Shown: positions 8,955-20,991 of the stretch, piece by piece
Numbering within the stretch: the stretch's first letter is position 1
Layout: each line of letters begins with the position of its first letter
NCBI GenBank assembly: GCA_000310025.1
Contig: FN649731.1
Location: 2,348,915 to 2,388,448, forward strand
Source: Ectocarpus siliculosus
Lineage: Eukaryota; Sar; Phaeophyceae; Ectocarpales; Ectocarpaceae
Reading direction: 5' to 3'
DNA: 39,534 nt
Translations under genes and position numbers: made by a program
Notes under the pieces: generated by a model
Databases searched by the model: none
Told to the model about the DNA's origin: nothing
The model's input: only the letters and a program-made list of their open reading frames with translations

Positions 8955-11900
8955 ATGGCAGAAGAAGGCTCCGGGGTGCCCCTCGTGGGCTCTCGCATTA
9001 GCCTCATCTCCAAGAAGAACATTCGCTACGAGGGAACTTTGTACAACATCAACACCAGCGATGCTTCTCTGGCACTCCAAAATGGCAAGTGTGGTGGATA
9101 ATGGTTACAAAGTCTAGCCGTTCCCTCCTCTTTTGATGTACAGCCGTAGGTGCCTCTGCGGTACACCGGCAACCTTTATTCCTTTCGTTTTACCAAAAGG
9201 AGAAGAGGGTAAAGGCGCCAGGAAGGGATATGGTTGTCCATGCGATACCATGAGTTGTATTTCGTCGTTCACTTGGAGAAGTGTACACCAACTGACCTCG
9301 CGCACGCAATCAACCTGGCACCAGAGTGCCGGTTCGAACGTGCGATCGCTGTACCTACCCAGCACAGCCTCGCGCCAACCGACTCGAGACTAGCTCCCGG
9401 TGATGGTGGCCACCGCATGCATGATTTTCACTCCGTGACACGAATAAACAGTAGCCGCCTGGAGGCCTACTTGAGTTCATATCTCATGACCCGCAATGTT
9501 TACATGGAGGGCGTTTTTGTCCTCGCTCACTCTCGATTCCCCTCCCAAACGGGTACTACTGCTGCTACCCCTTTCTTGTTGACTGCTGTGAACTGTGAAC
9601 ACATGCAGTGCGAAGCTTCGGGACCGAGGGGAGAGTAGAGGGACACGTCATTCCTCCAAGTCAAGTCCTTCATGATTTCGTGTGCTTCCGGGGACAGGAC
9701 ATAATGGATCTCCACGTGCACGACGCAGAGGCCGATGAGGTAGGTGTTAGGTTGTGTTTGTGTGTACACGACCAATCGCGAGGCAGCCAACACCAACAAT
9801 GTACTTCCGTTACCACAGCATGCCTTGTGTGTTTGCATACCAGGATCCGATGATGACGCCCCGCAATCGTTGGGGGCAGCAGCGCGGGGCTGGGTCGATG
9901 GGCGGGTACCAACTAATTGGTTTTCGCTAGAAAGCTGTGTTCCAAGTGGATCTTTCGATGTGTCAGTCCCGTTAATTCGTGTTTGGTATGTATCTACGAT
10001 TGTCACGATTCCGTGGAGAATTTTGACGTCGTCGTTCGCAGCAGTTATTAATTAATCGACTTGGCGGCGGACAAAGTTGATTCCTATTGACTTGCGGACT
10101 CCTCGGGGCCAGTTTGTTTGAGCGTACCTTTTTAGGGTAAGTTAGCCTGTGACTACAGGAATCGACCGCGTCAAGTGTTGGATCAGTACGGACTTATGAA
10201 GGTACTGGGTAGAGAGAGATCGGAACGGTTTTTAATGTGAAGACAACAACAACAACAACAACAATGTCTGCCTTTGAATGCAGGGAAGCCAGGCGGCGCC
10301 ACCGCCACCGCCCACTGCTCCAGTTCAATTCGCCCAACCGCCTCAGCCGACTGGTCCTCCGCCTCCAAGTGGCCCTCCACCCCTCCTCAGCCCCGCCTTT
10401 GTATCGGTGAGTGCCGGCTGTTGACGGCGTGGGTCCACGCAGATCGGCGCTGACTGCTGCTGCAGCAGCTGTTTCTTCCGAGCCCTACTTTATCACGTCT
10501 CTTGGGAAGAGAGGACGTTTGTATCGTGCATTCAAGCTGACACCTTTCTGACACCTTTCGTCTGTGTTGAACAAAGTTGCTCATGATGCGAAGTTGTGGG
10601 CAAGGGAATCCTGATGTGAGACGGTGAGTGCTTGCTTGTCAACACATCAGTTCATTGTGTGAAGGCGCAAGTGTTGTTTGAGGGACACTTGTTAATAGCA
10701 AGAACGAATCGTTGTGTTTTCGCTGTCGTTCAACTGCTGTCAATTCTGATGCCCAGCATCAGCAGCAGCCGTACCAGCCGCAGCCCCACCAGCCTCCGCC
10801 GCAGCCGCAGCGGCAGCCGCCACCGCCGCCGCCGCAGCAGCAGCAGCAGCAGCCCCCGCCCCCCCCACCACAACAGCACGCGCGAGCTCCACAAGTCAAC
10901 AACGCTCAGCAGCAACAAAAGCAGCAGCCGAGAGCACTCACGAGCGCAACGTCCGGATCCCAAAGGTGGTCTTCTCCTCACTTCGCCATTTCGGCTTCTC
11001 CTAGAATACAGCTCTCATGCGATACTTCAAACGCTGTCGGTTTTGTTTCGTTTCACAGAACGAGAGATGAGTAGTCTAGCATGTCACCGAGATACGAGCT
11101 AGTGTTTCTAATCCCGCTCGCCGATTGTGTTCTTAGCGGTAGTCACTCACACTGGAATGTGTCGCCGTCCCTTACACCGTGGCGCCTTAGGATTAGGTGG
11201 TGGCTTTGGTTGATTAGAAGATATCCATAAATCTTGACCTTGTGTACGGGGTTCTCCTCGCCTTGACAGGGCTACGAATGGGCCTCAGAATGGGCCTCCT
11301 GCTCGGCAGCAGGCTACGCAAGCTGGCCAGAGGCAGCCAGCCCCTTCGGCAAGACCGGTGCCTGTAGCGCGTGGAGCACAGCAACGGAGGGCCGCGCCCG
11401 CCTCGTCGTCGCCCCGTGTAGCACAGGCGGCTGGGCAGGCTGCTCAACAAAACCAACGTAGGGCCCCGACGGGACAAAGGCCGCCCCCTCGGTCACAGCA
11501 ACACCAGCACCCCTCGCAGGTGCTTGATTTTGCGTGATGTGTTTATGTATGCAGGCTTCCTTCTGTTGTGCCGAATTATGTGAAATTTTGCAGATATTTC
11601 GAACTCATTTGATGTTCTTCCGCGATATCCTATCTTGCCAAGATGTTACGCGTGAGTGAGCTGCCTGCATCGACAGTTACGAGCATGTTCGCAGAGGGTG
11701 GTACGGTCAGAGTAAAGCGACCCCATTAGTAACTGTTGTACCCGTGTGCCAATCTGTCGCTTTGATATCCGTTTTTCCCTTCAAACCATACCGTTTCGAC
11801 CCACAACACTGCTGTTTTTCTGGTTTGCAGCCAACGGGGGCACCGCGGGGCCGGAGGAACGGCACACCTAGATCTCGTCAGCTAATTAATGGGGGTGGTG

Positions 11901-13999
11901 CGGGTAGGGGAGCAGCTGGTGGCACTAGCGCCACCTCAGCCCCTGCTCGGACGCCTGGGGTAAGAGCTCGTACAATCATAGTTTGATCTGTGCACCCTCA
12001 AGAAAGTTGAACTTCTTTTTTGTGCTCTGCAGGAATGACTAGCGAGAGGCATGCCTTGTTGGTTTTGATGATGGACTGCTGGTCCTTCTTGTGATGGATT
12101 CAAGTTTACCTGTGTCGCGGCCGACTTGCTATGCAAGCAGTGACAAGCTTTGTGGTTCGTGTCTGGTTCGAGACAGTTTTGCCAGTACTCGGAGACCGAA
12201 TGATCATGGCTACCCACAACGGATCGCTCACATGGTCGAGGAACGTCAACGTAGCGTGCCGCTCCTCGGTCGAACTACACCGACCGGCTGCTGATCCGAA
12301 GCTAGGGCCTTACCACACTCGCTGTCGCTTGGCCTCGTGCAAGTGGTATAGGCATGCGTTGATTTATGACGGGGACGCCGTCCGGACATGTACGCATCGG
12401 ACGTGTGGATAGTTTCGTCAGCGATAAAACAAGTTGCACCATCTCGTTGTCTTGTTGCTGTTGGGGTGCTGGAAGCTTTTTTCGATCGGTGCCCTCTCTC
12501 GATGTTGGTTGACACCCGTCTGTTGTTCCATTCAGGCGATGGTGGGCACTGGAGAAGCCCTGCTCAATATCCGAGCCAGAGGTGGCCCGGCGACGGACGG
12601 GAAGGGGGCGGCAAGCGTTCCCACCGCGCAGGAGTTTGACTTCCAAAGCGAGCTCCAGAAGTTCGACAAGGTGCCTGTACAACACTCTGTACCCATTTTG
12701 GGCACGAACAAGGGCGCAGTTGTCGGAAGAAACCGAGTTCCGTTCGTCATTTGTAGTCTTCAGGAAAACTTCGGTCCGGGGTGGATGGATATCCTGCTAC
12801 TATAGCTATGCGAGAGCGCACTCCAGCTGGCGAGGTTTTTCAGTTTCTGTATGCCGAGGGAGACATGTGCGTGTTGCTTGTCAGCATCACTTAATCGTAT
12901 CCAGGAGGTTTCGAAAATGGAAAGTCTGCACGGTCTGTACCGCTCCCGGCTACGGCGTAAAACGTGATTTTGCCACGTATGGTCACGTGTTCCGTGGGAT
13001 GAAAGTTTTCGGCGGAGTGCAAGCATGGCATCAGGTTCCAGCCGGTGGCGTATCGCAGTCTGCCTTCCTGAAGTCTATTGCAAGGTTGTATGGTAATGCT
13101 TTCGTTTATCGGTACCTCCCCCAACTCCTCATATTTGTTTGTCAGGAAAAAGAGCTGGCTAAGGAGATGGGGGGATTGAGCGTGGAGGCGTCCAACTCCA
13201 CGGCGTCATCGGGAGGTGCTGGAGGGGCGACGGACAGCGTGAAAAAATACAACAAGTCTTCGTTCTTCGATGAGATTTCGTGCGACGTGTTGGACCGTGC
13301 CGCAGGTACGGGAGGAAGAGAGTTGACGACAATTGCTTTATTGTTTCACAGGACACGCGTCAAGCTGGCTAGGTTTCACGATGGAGGACAATCCAGCTGG
13401 ACTCCCTGTGTCTTGCGCACGTCTAGAGTATGTTGTCTTGGGGCAATCGCAGATGTGTATTGTGATGATGGGTCCGAATGTATCTTATTAATCTATGGCA
13501 CAAACCTTCACGTCTTTCATTTTTGTCCGGCGTCTCATCAGGGCGCCAGCCGCGTGTAACGCGCGCGGCAGAGATGGACATGAACATGGACACGTTTGGC
13601 ACAACCGGCTTACAACACGCCCGACGCCGAGGCGGACGAGGTCACAACCGGAACAAACCTGGAGGAGGTGGGGCCGGCGGTGGCGGCCAAGGCACCCGCG
13701 GTGGAGTAGGAGCAGGACGCACCGGGGCCGGGGGCGGGGCCGGTACCGCTAACGGTGGGCGGGGAGGCGGTGGCGGTGGTCGTGGAGGAGCTGCTCAGGC
13801 TTCTGGAGGTGGTGGCCGTGCTAGAGGCGGAGGTGGTGGCCGTGGTAGCACAAGGGGTGGGTATGCTGGCGGTGGCAGAGGCGGGGCGGGACAGGCGCGA
13901 CCAAAGCCAAAGGGTGGGAGAGGACGGGGTGGCAACGCCCCTCAAGGTCAGCAGCCCACGCCAGGGCCCACCTCGGCCCCTCAGGCCCAAGCGGTATAG
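8955..13999 (+). CDS. LSM14: LSM14/Scd6/RAP55 family mRNP protein
   Basis: Cytoplasmic RNA-granule (P-body) protein that acts in translational repression and decapping. Exons: 8955-9084, 9609-9739, 9844-9905, 10289-10406 (10284 is an alternative start), 10757-10965, 11270-11519, 11831-11959, 12536-12670, 13146-13305, 13542-13999; about 593 aa. N-terminal divergent LSm: [19 protein letters not shown], then VRSFGTEGR and [12 protein letters not shown] long Pro/Gln-rich then Arg/Ala-rich linker (exons 4-7) precedes the FDF motif [14 protein letters not shown], the FFD box [13 protein letters not shown], the TFG box [11 protein letters not shown], and a Gly/Arg (RGG-type) tail. All junctions keep phase. 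Intron 1 uses a GC donor (GCAAGT), needed to form the VRSFGTE block. Exon 3 and its junction with exon 4 are the weakest part. Divergently paired with ESS-2. Confidence 0.93.
10231..10264 (+). repeat. Intronic TTTAATGTGAAGA(CAA)7 element, LSM14 intron 3
   Basis: Shares 31 exact bases with the element at 7630-7660 in the neighbouring ESS-2 intron. Both lie in sense orientation and end 19-26 nt before a CAG acceptor. Weaker similarity continues about 10 nt upstream (GGAACGG here, GGCACGAG there). Confidence 0.75.
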
Positions 14000-16954
14000 T
14001 GAGGTGGCCCCTCGGGCCCAACCCCTGCCCCCCCTCTCCTCCCCCCTGGCGCTCTGAGCTATTTGCTACGATTTGTTCATCGGGGAGGAGAGGCGAGAAC
14101 GAGCGTCCACGCGCGAAAGCGGAGGTGGAGGGAGCGTCCTGCTTGGGAGGATGCCACTGCTGCGGGACCCTTTTTCGTTGAAAGCGACTCCGCGCAGTTG
14201 CATGAAATTTCGGTCAAGAGAAAGTGCAGCTACGCAGTTTGTGGCAAAGCCGTATTCGCTGCGTAGAACGAAGGAAGTCCGTCTAGTGTTTCGTTGCTGT
14301 TGTTTAAATGTCACTGTCCGGATTTGGAGCAGGTTTAGCGGCTTTGTAGATTTTCTCAACGGTAGGATCTCAAGGATCGAATGGCCTCAAACAACGTTAG
14401 TTTTAGAGTATGGTCGACGTGTGTCATTCAGAATGGAAGATTGAGTCGTGTAGAGCGTGTGCGTGGGGTGACAAAAAACAAGCGATAATAGCTTTACGTG
14501 AGAACACAGAGGTAGATGCTTAGGTATTCACGGTTCGAGTATAACAGCGGTGTCACGGCCATTTTGTGAAATGGGCTTGTTCTTTGTGTTATTTTGTGAG
14601 AGGATGAAGTGTAACGGACTACCAACACGTGGCTCTCACGGAGTACCTATTGCTGTTGGGGCTGGCTGTGTACCGACGATGTTCAAAGTTCTACGTTACC
14701 TGCCCGCAGTATGCCCTTGAGGTTCCCAATCTGAATGCATATGGATAGGTGCAACCTCCTCCGGAGTAGTGGTATGAGTTGACCCCAAGACTCGAAGACT
14801 AAGTCATCCAAGCGCCCTCAGTGTTCCTGTTGGTCATTACTGTGGCTGGAATCCATATAATCCTGCATTCCAAACATCAGTCAACCCCTTACCCAAAAGC
14901 AAGAAACGCAGCCCTGTTGTACGCTGCACCGTGTACAACGTTTACGTGTTTACCGCACCCCGCAGCGCCGTGGGCAGCCTGCGCCTCTGGCTTTCCCTCT
15001 CCCATGAAACAAAACACGCCCAGCTCCCGAAAAACATGCATTTCGAAGTTGTAGAACTTCTGTACATGCGACCCCCCCGGCCTGGCGCACTCGGGGCACA
15101 CGGCCAACAAACCATGCAGACAGGTGGTGACAGCTATACCTGTCGTTCTGTCAAATGAGCGACTTGCAGAAAGTTGAGGAACGGCTGCGCCATCCGATGC
15201 CACAGCAAAGAAGGGCCTGACGGCAAATACCAACCGAAGGCTTACATCCATCCGACGCCGGCCGGCCTAAAATCACCGAACTACGCTGCCCGTGGCAATA
15301 AAGAGGTTCCTACAAGAGCAAGTACACTCATGCCCACCGCCCAGAAGTGACACCCCCACAAAACACAAAAACACCCGGCCGTGTGGGTCTGTCTACGTTC
15401 AGTCCCGTGCACACCACATGCGATCCTCCCGCTGGCGTATGTTGTCCTACTATGACTCTTCGATGCGATCAAACACAAATGAGGGGCGATGTATTTAGCA
15501 TGGGACAAAGACGGCCACTCAGCACTCAATAATGTGTTGGTGGTGCTACCACGGAGTCCCCCCCCCCCCCCGGGTTGAATCCGCGTGGCTCCTCGCTTGT
15601 TCCGCGCGCCGGCCTGGTCGTGGTGCTGCATGCACTCCAACACAATACATGGCAATCACCATCGGCTGCACCATTGGCACTCACAAAGCCATCGACTGCA
15701 GCAGCACTATAGTACGCACGATCACCCAGAGGTATTCTCTGTTGGTATCTGTGGATACGGAAGCAGCAGCTGGAGCAGGGCAAAGAGCGGGCCGTAGTTT
15801 CTGTCGTGCGGCCTGTCTCTCTTTGGGCCTCCTACTACTTCTGGAGGTGCTCGGTGGTTTCTCTCTCTGCCTCCGCTTCCTCTATCTGCACTTCCATCAC
15901 TTATACCGGTGGAATTGAAGCACATATCGGGATAAGGTGGGCGTGTGTTTGCTTTTGGATGAAAGAAAAGTTTGTATAAACACAGCAGTATGGAAATGGT
16001 ACATGTACAGCAGTACTTCGAAGGAGGAAACTGTTGTCCTGACAGACTTATGCTACAACTAAAATACCTGCTGTTACGACAGACAGAAGCACCATCTTAT
16101 GTCACAACTAAGCAATCTCTAGACAGCGCCAGGCATGTGTACTCAGGGATTCACCACGTTCGATTGAGGAGTATCGGCAGTGTCAGATTCAATTTTAAAA
16201 TTCAAGTTTGAAAATCGAAGAACCACAATTATTTTCATTCAGGTTCGTTTCTACGGTGTTGTATGCGTATTACGGGGAACATGTTTTCAGCGAAACCAAA
16301 AAAGGTAATCCCGCTTGTTCGTAACGAATTTGCGCTTGTGTTTTTCGCCTTCACCCGCACAGCACCACACACGACGACCGATCGACTTGACTTTATCGCT
16401 TACTCCAGCTCGATAATAATACCGCTTCTTGATGGATGATGGTAACATCAACATTTTACAGCAGTAGTGTTCATGCATAGGATTACATGTCTAGGCAGAA
16501 TATAGAAGATAATGGTTCCTTCTAGAAGACGCGGGGAGATGTAACTCCCAGCGGAAGGATAAAACAGGGGACAGGATCTCAGTAGCCCCTGCTTGAGCAG
16601 AGGATCCTGGCCCCCTCGATGTCAGACCTATCGCTACCCAAGGCATCAGCTACTGCTGCTGTAACTTCTACACGGGCTTCCCAGATAGCACCACGCGTGC
16701 ATACCACTACACTTGGCGTCGTCGGCAGGACACAGGGCCAGAGAGGTATTCACACTTCTTGTCCAAAGCACTCGATACATATGTTTGCAGTTTATGCATC
16801 GGTACGTTGGATCTGTGGACCTGCTCCCACGCTGATTTGATGCTTTCATGTTTCCGTAATTCAGAATATGTTCTCAATGCTTGCCTCTCGGGTGTTTTTT
16901 TTTTTGCCCCGAACGTTGAAACGAGGACAGGATTGCACACTTTTGGACAAGACA
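14000..16954. other. Gene-poor interval between LSM14 and MND1
   Basis: Begins with the probable LSM14 3' UTR and ends with a T13 tract (about 16899-16911) just before the MND1 start. A C12 tract sits near 15551. Short open frames occur on both strands. Only one, on the minus strand near 14954-15059, has a coding-like look and is listed separately. No RNA gene recognised. Confidence 0.5.
14954..15059 (-). CDS. Possible isolated coding exon, unknown product
   Basis: On the minus strand a CATGTACAG acceptor is followed by a GC-third-biased frame reading KFYNFEMHVFRELGVFCF and on, ending at a GTAAAC donor. Upstream in the same open frame is a CLHGLLAVCPEC stretch. I recognise no family and could not connect it to other exons. 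It may be chance open sequence or part of an unannotated minus-strand transcript. Confidence 0.18.
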
Positions 16955-19262
16955 ATGGTAAAGAGGGGACTCTCTGTGGAGGAGAAACGGGACAAGGTAC
17001 TCGACATTTACCACTCTACCAAGGCCATCTACAGCCTCAAGGAAATCGAGAAAGCAGCATCGAAGCAAGGGGTGACGATCAACACAGTCAAGGTACGTAT
17101 GTCAAAGCAGCGGCGCAGAAGCATCGACAACAGCCCCGATGACGACGACCTCGACATTGAAGCACTGCGACAAATAGTCGCAGCTCACGAACTTTCACGC
17201 ACATCGCAGTAGCACTCAATCTCACACTCAAGGTGGGGTTTTCCGGAGGCACCCCACACGTGTATGTGTGACTCGGGGACATTTGCGGAAATCGCAAAGA
17301 ACAGTGTTGTTCCCTGCGTTGTTGTCTCGCCCTTGTCCGATGACTCCGAACTATCCGATGACGCGCAAGCTTATCGATGGAACGACTCACGCATATCGTC
17401 TTTTTTGTCCTTCTCCCAACATCACCCGCCACAGGACGTGAACCAATCTCTAGTGGACGATGGCCTCGTGGATATGGACAAGATCGGCGCTTCGAACTTC
17501 TTTTGGTCCTTTCCTTCCAAAGTGGCGGTCACCAAACAAAATGTAGTCGACAACCTTGAGCAAAGCATCGCCAAGGTATGTACCGCTCCTGGCCGGATGC
17601 CCCATATTGCTCTACGAGGATCTTGCGCATACCACTACATTTGGGAGACTTTCAAGGTGCAAGGAATACGCTACGTGTACATCTACGTGGTCCATATTGG
17701 TTGCTTGAGTCGTCCGATGTGCTCGTGTACTCCACGGTCCGTTGTACTGGTACGTGCAATCGGCAGGTCGGTTTCTGTCGCCCGACGCTGACCAGTTATC
17801 GCATGGTTCATTCTACTGACGATGTGTAGGTGGCGGTACCTAGTTGGAATCATCAATTGCACACCGCACCCTTCTTTTCAATTCGCTACAATACACTGCC
17901 ATGCTTTTGTGTAAGGCCGAAGACAACACAGCAGCCAACAAGCGCAAGTTTTCGGAGCTTGAAGAAGGTCGTGCGGACACAGCAAGCCGAAGAGAGAAGC
18001 TTGGACGTTTGCAGGAGAACGGCCTACGGTGAGGTTGGCAAGCAATACCCCCGCAACTGCACGATCAACCAGCTGTGCGTTGAGGTTGAGGGCCGCTTGA
18101 TTGTGAGTTTGTGTACAACCTCGTAGTACCACAACCGGTTATGCTGTCAGAGACCATTGGCGTGTACGTGGTACATGTTTTCCCCCAGTGTCAGATATTT
18201 TTACTCTAGGTAGCCATGTCTATGCTTGCGTTCTTGCGGTGGTTGTAGTAATTTAATCTGTAGTAATTCAATTAGTATTCCATGTGTGCCCGCCTGGGCA
18301 GTTCCGGTAAGTGCGTACAACTGATATTTTCTGCCGATCCTGCCGCTCGCCGGATGTTTGAACCTTGTCGCTCACTGCATGTTTGTTTTTTGGTACAGAT
18401 TACAGGAGCTAGAGAAGGAGTATGAATCACTCAAGGAAAATGACCCTGCAGAGCTGGAGAAGGTCGCCCGTCTGACACAGGTGAGCAGTTTCGTTGAATC
18501 AGGTTCACGGGACATAGTTTACGCCGCGCGGCGTACCCATATGTATGTCGTTTTGGCATGGTATACTTGTAGCGCCTTCCCGGAACAAACGCTCTCTCCG
18601 TCGGGAAATACTGGCTGTCGGTGCCTCCCTCTCCTCGGTGTCGAATTTACCCGGACTTAATTTTTTTTGTTCTACGGATGCCACACTGCATGCAGTAGAG
18701 CCTGTTGCAACGAAACTGTGGAACTGTTCTGCATTGACTTAGCATAAAGGAGGAGCACGCGGAGGCACTGGATGGATATCACAGTAGATTTTGTTTGTAA
18801 CCAAGACAGAAATAGTACTTGGTATTTATTACACAATCCGACACGACCACCACTACGACAAACTCGCCTCAATTCAGCGCTTTTCTCTCGGTAAATGACA
18901 ACATTCAAACCCGCCGAAGACTCACCTGGCTCATGTGTGGCCCGAGCGCGCGCGTGTGGTTGCACCTTCCCTTCTCTGACACCGTGTTTCTTGACTATCT
19001 TCGAGTTCGAAGCCCTGCGTCCGTGACAACACTCATGTCCGCCTAGCTTGTTGTTTCACCCATCCACCCATGCGTCTTTGGAGAGTCGCACGCTACTAAA
19101 ATGTTATGCCCGAATCATCGTCGGTAGGTATGCAAGGACGGAGTCAATCGCTGGACAGACAATTCGTGGTGCATCAAGAGCTGGATGGTGAAGACGAAGG
19201 GAATGAGTGGGAAAGACGTGGACAGATATCTGCAAATCAAGGGAGACTTTGACCTAGTTTGA
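16955..19262 (+). CDS. MND1: Meiotic nuclear division protein 1 homolog
   Basis: MND1 pairs with HOP2 and stimulates RAD51/DMC1 strand exchange in meiotic prophase, in the nucleus. Exons: 16955-17092, 17435-17575, 17916-18028, 18399-18480, 19128-19262 (phases 0,0,2,0), 202 aa against about 205 in animals. The N-terminal winged helix starts MVKRGLSVEEKRDKVLDIYH and continues with SLVDDGLVDMDKIG and FFWSFPSKV (about residues 1-80). A charged coiled coil follows (RREKLGRLQENGL, LQELEKEYESLKEND, about 93-155). The C-terminal domain carries NRWTDNSWCIKSW and ends GDFDLV. The ATG at 16955 gives the family N-terminus exactly. The exon 3 acceptor (17915) keeps phase but could be a few codons off. A HOP2 gene is not in this window. 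Confidence 0.95.
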
Positions 19263-19725
19263 GTTTTTCAATTGTACCCCGTCGGGCGAACCAGATACTA
19301 CGCGCTCCCTGGTTTTTGTGTGTCGTCCGGTGCGTATGCATCCGTCCGTGGTGGGAGCTTGGCCAAGAGTGCGCGAGCCAGCTTCATGTGCAGCGAATTA
19401 GGGGTGGTGCGGGGGAGAGGCTCTTTGTAGATTTGTTGTGGCTCTGCCTGCCGCTCCCCATTTCAGTGTGCTCCCACCTGTAGTGCTAGTAGCAGTCAGC
19501 GAAAGCCAACACGTGCGGTTGGACTACTAGAGAAAATGTACAAAAGGTGACATTCTTGTGAGCTCACACATACGTATATATTGGCCAATAGAAAAAAGGG
19601 TGTCCGAACACCTCCGTTAGTTCAAGAATGAGTACATATGTGATATTGCCTTTGCTGAAGTATTGTATGCATACAACTTTTAAAGAAGCCCAAATCAAAC
19701 AATTGGACTAGTCAGCGACTTGATG

Positions 19726-19975
19726 TATCGGCTTCTGCAAAAGGTAATCGTGGGGTTCGAGACCTGGACACTTGAGGCTTTTTTAGTGAGACCCTGGATG
19801 CTCGGCGAGAGAATCGGGTGACGGAAAGACTTGTCTGAGACCCTCCTGATATATCGGCTTCTGCAAAAGTCAATCGTGGGGTTCGAGACCTGGACACTTG
19901 AGCGTGGCTTTTCTAGTGAGACCCTGGATATTCGGCGAGAGAATCGGGTGACGGAAAGACTTGTCTGAGACCCTC
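19726..19975. repeat. Tandem duplication, two units of 120 and 124 bp
   Basis: Units 19726-19845 and 19852-19975 both start TATCGGCTTCTGCAAAAG and end TTGTCTGAGACCCTC. They differ by a few substitutions and a 4-base CGTG insertion in the second. Each carries GGGGTTCGAGACCTGGAC, which resembles a tRNA B-box, but I found no matching A-box at tRNA spacing. A minus-strand open frame runs through both units and therefore has repeated peptides; I do not regard it as a gene. Confidence 0.9.
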
Positions 19976-20279
19976 TGGAACATTGTGCAGGATTTGGGTG
20001 ACGATTGATGAAGCGAAGTACAGATTGGATGGATTTAGCAGCGCTGGCCACAGGAGTCACCCTCCTCGGAAAGTGGAGCTTCAAGTGTAGACTACTGGTG
20101 ATCACGACAAATTATCGGATCGTCAAGGCTCTCTAAAAATAAATCGCACGAACCAACGCCAGCGGCACTTGAGAATCACACAGATGAACGTCAACATAAT
20201 ATGCAAGTCTATCAACAAAGTCACAGGAGAGACAAATGATTCTGCCAGTCAGCGACTTAATGGTTGGTATTGAAGTGTG

Positions 20280-20347
20280 GGGCGAACGGACAGTAACTGT
20301 CCGTATGACAGCAAGCAGCAGTCGTGTTGTTGTTCGCCTTGCTGTCA
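20280..20347. other. Nested inverted repeats, possible structured element
   Basis: Three perfect inverted pairs in 68 bp: ACGGACAGT/ACTGTCCGT (20286-20294 and 20296-20304, one-base centre), TGACAGCAAG/CTTGCTGTCA (20306-20315 and 20338-20347, 22-base loop), and GGCGAAC/GTTCGCC (20281-20287 and 20332-20338), which competes with the other two. It could be a transposon end, an RNA hairpin or chance. No family recognised. Confidence 0.6.
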
Positions 20348-20991
20348 GAAGACACAGATGACGATGATGGGGGCGTTAGGATTGAAGTACTATTAAAACA
20401 CTTGCTTGAAGTTGTAATCATATGTGGAGTCTCTGGGAATGGATGGTGAAAGAGGAGGATGCGGTTTTCTGCGTGATACCCCTCGTGGTGCTGGGGGCGC
20501 GCAACATGACGTCAGGATCTGTCTGCCGAACTCCCTCTTGTCGCGTGAAAAATTGAAGGCAAAGCCTACATACTGCTGTATAGACGACGACGACGACGAC
20601 CACGTGAAAACAACCGAAAAAACTCCGAGAAAAAGAGCGAGGTATAGGCACCTTCCTGTGTTGTTGTACTTGTAACCCGCGGGCTGTTGCATCAAACATT
20701 CATACCGAAAGGTAGGTAGACTAAATACTGGTGTCCAAACATTACATACGTCTACATACACATCATACAGCTGTAGTGGTAGATGGGACGAAAGCACGCA
20801 CTGGCACATCAAGGCACATAAACAGCAGTCAACCTTTTTTTGAGTCGCATGGGCATGGTGGGGGGGTTGGGGGGGGAGCCGTGATTTCATTTTGTATATC
20901 CCCAACCGATTCCACCAAATTCCACTCATCATGTCGTGTACACAGCGACCAGTTCCTGTGACGGAAAGCAGGGACGAGACAGCAGGTGGTC

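Larger units (their letters stand above)
19263..20991. other. Gene-poor interval between MND1 and the kelch gene
   Basis: Contains the tandem duplication at 19726-19975 and the inverted-repeat cluster at 20280-20347. The 12-mer AGTCAGCGACTT occurs near 19710 and again near 20247, bracketing the duplication. A G-rich stretch lies near 20859-20878. No gene recognised. Confidence 0.5.

Noticed and set aside
12582-13559. A 325-codon + strand open frame
   Set aside because: It runs in another frame through LSM14 exons 8-9 and their introns. The LSM14 exons carry the FDF and FFD motifs in their own frame, and this frame has no recognisable domain.
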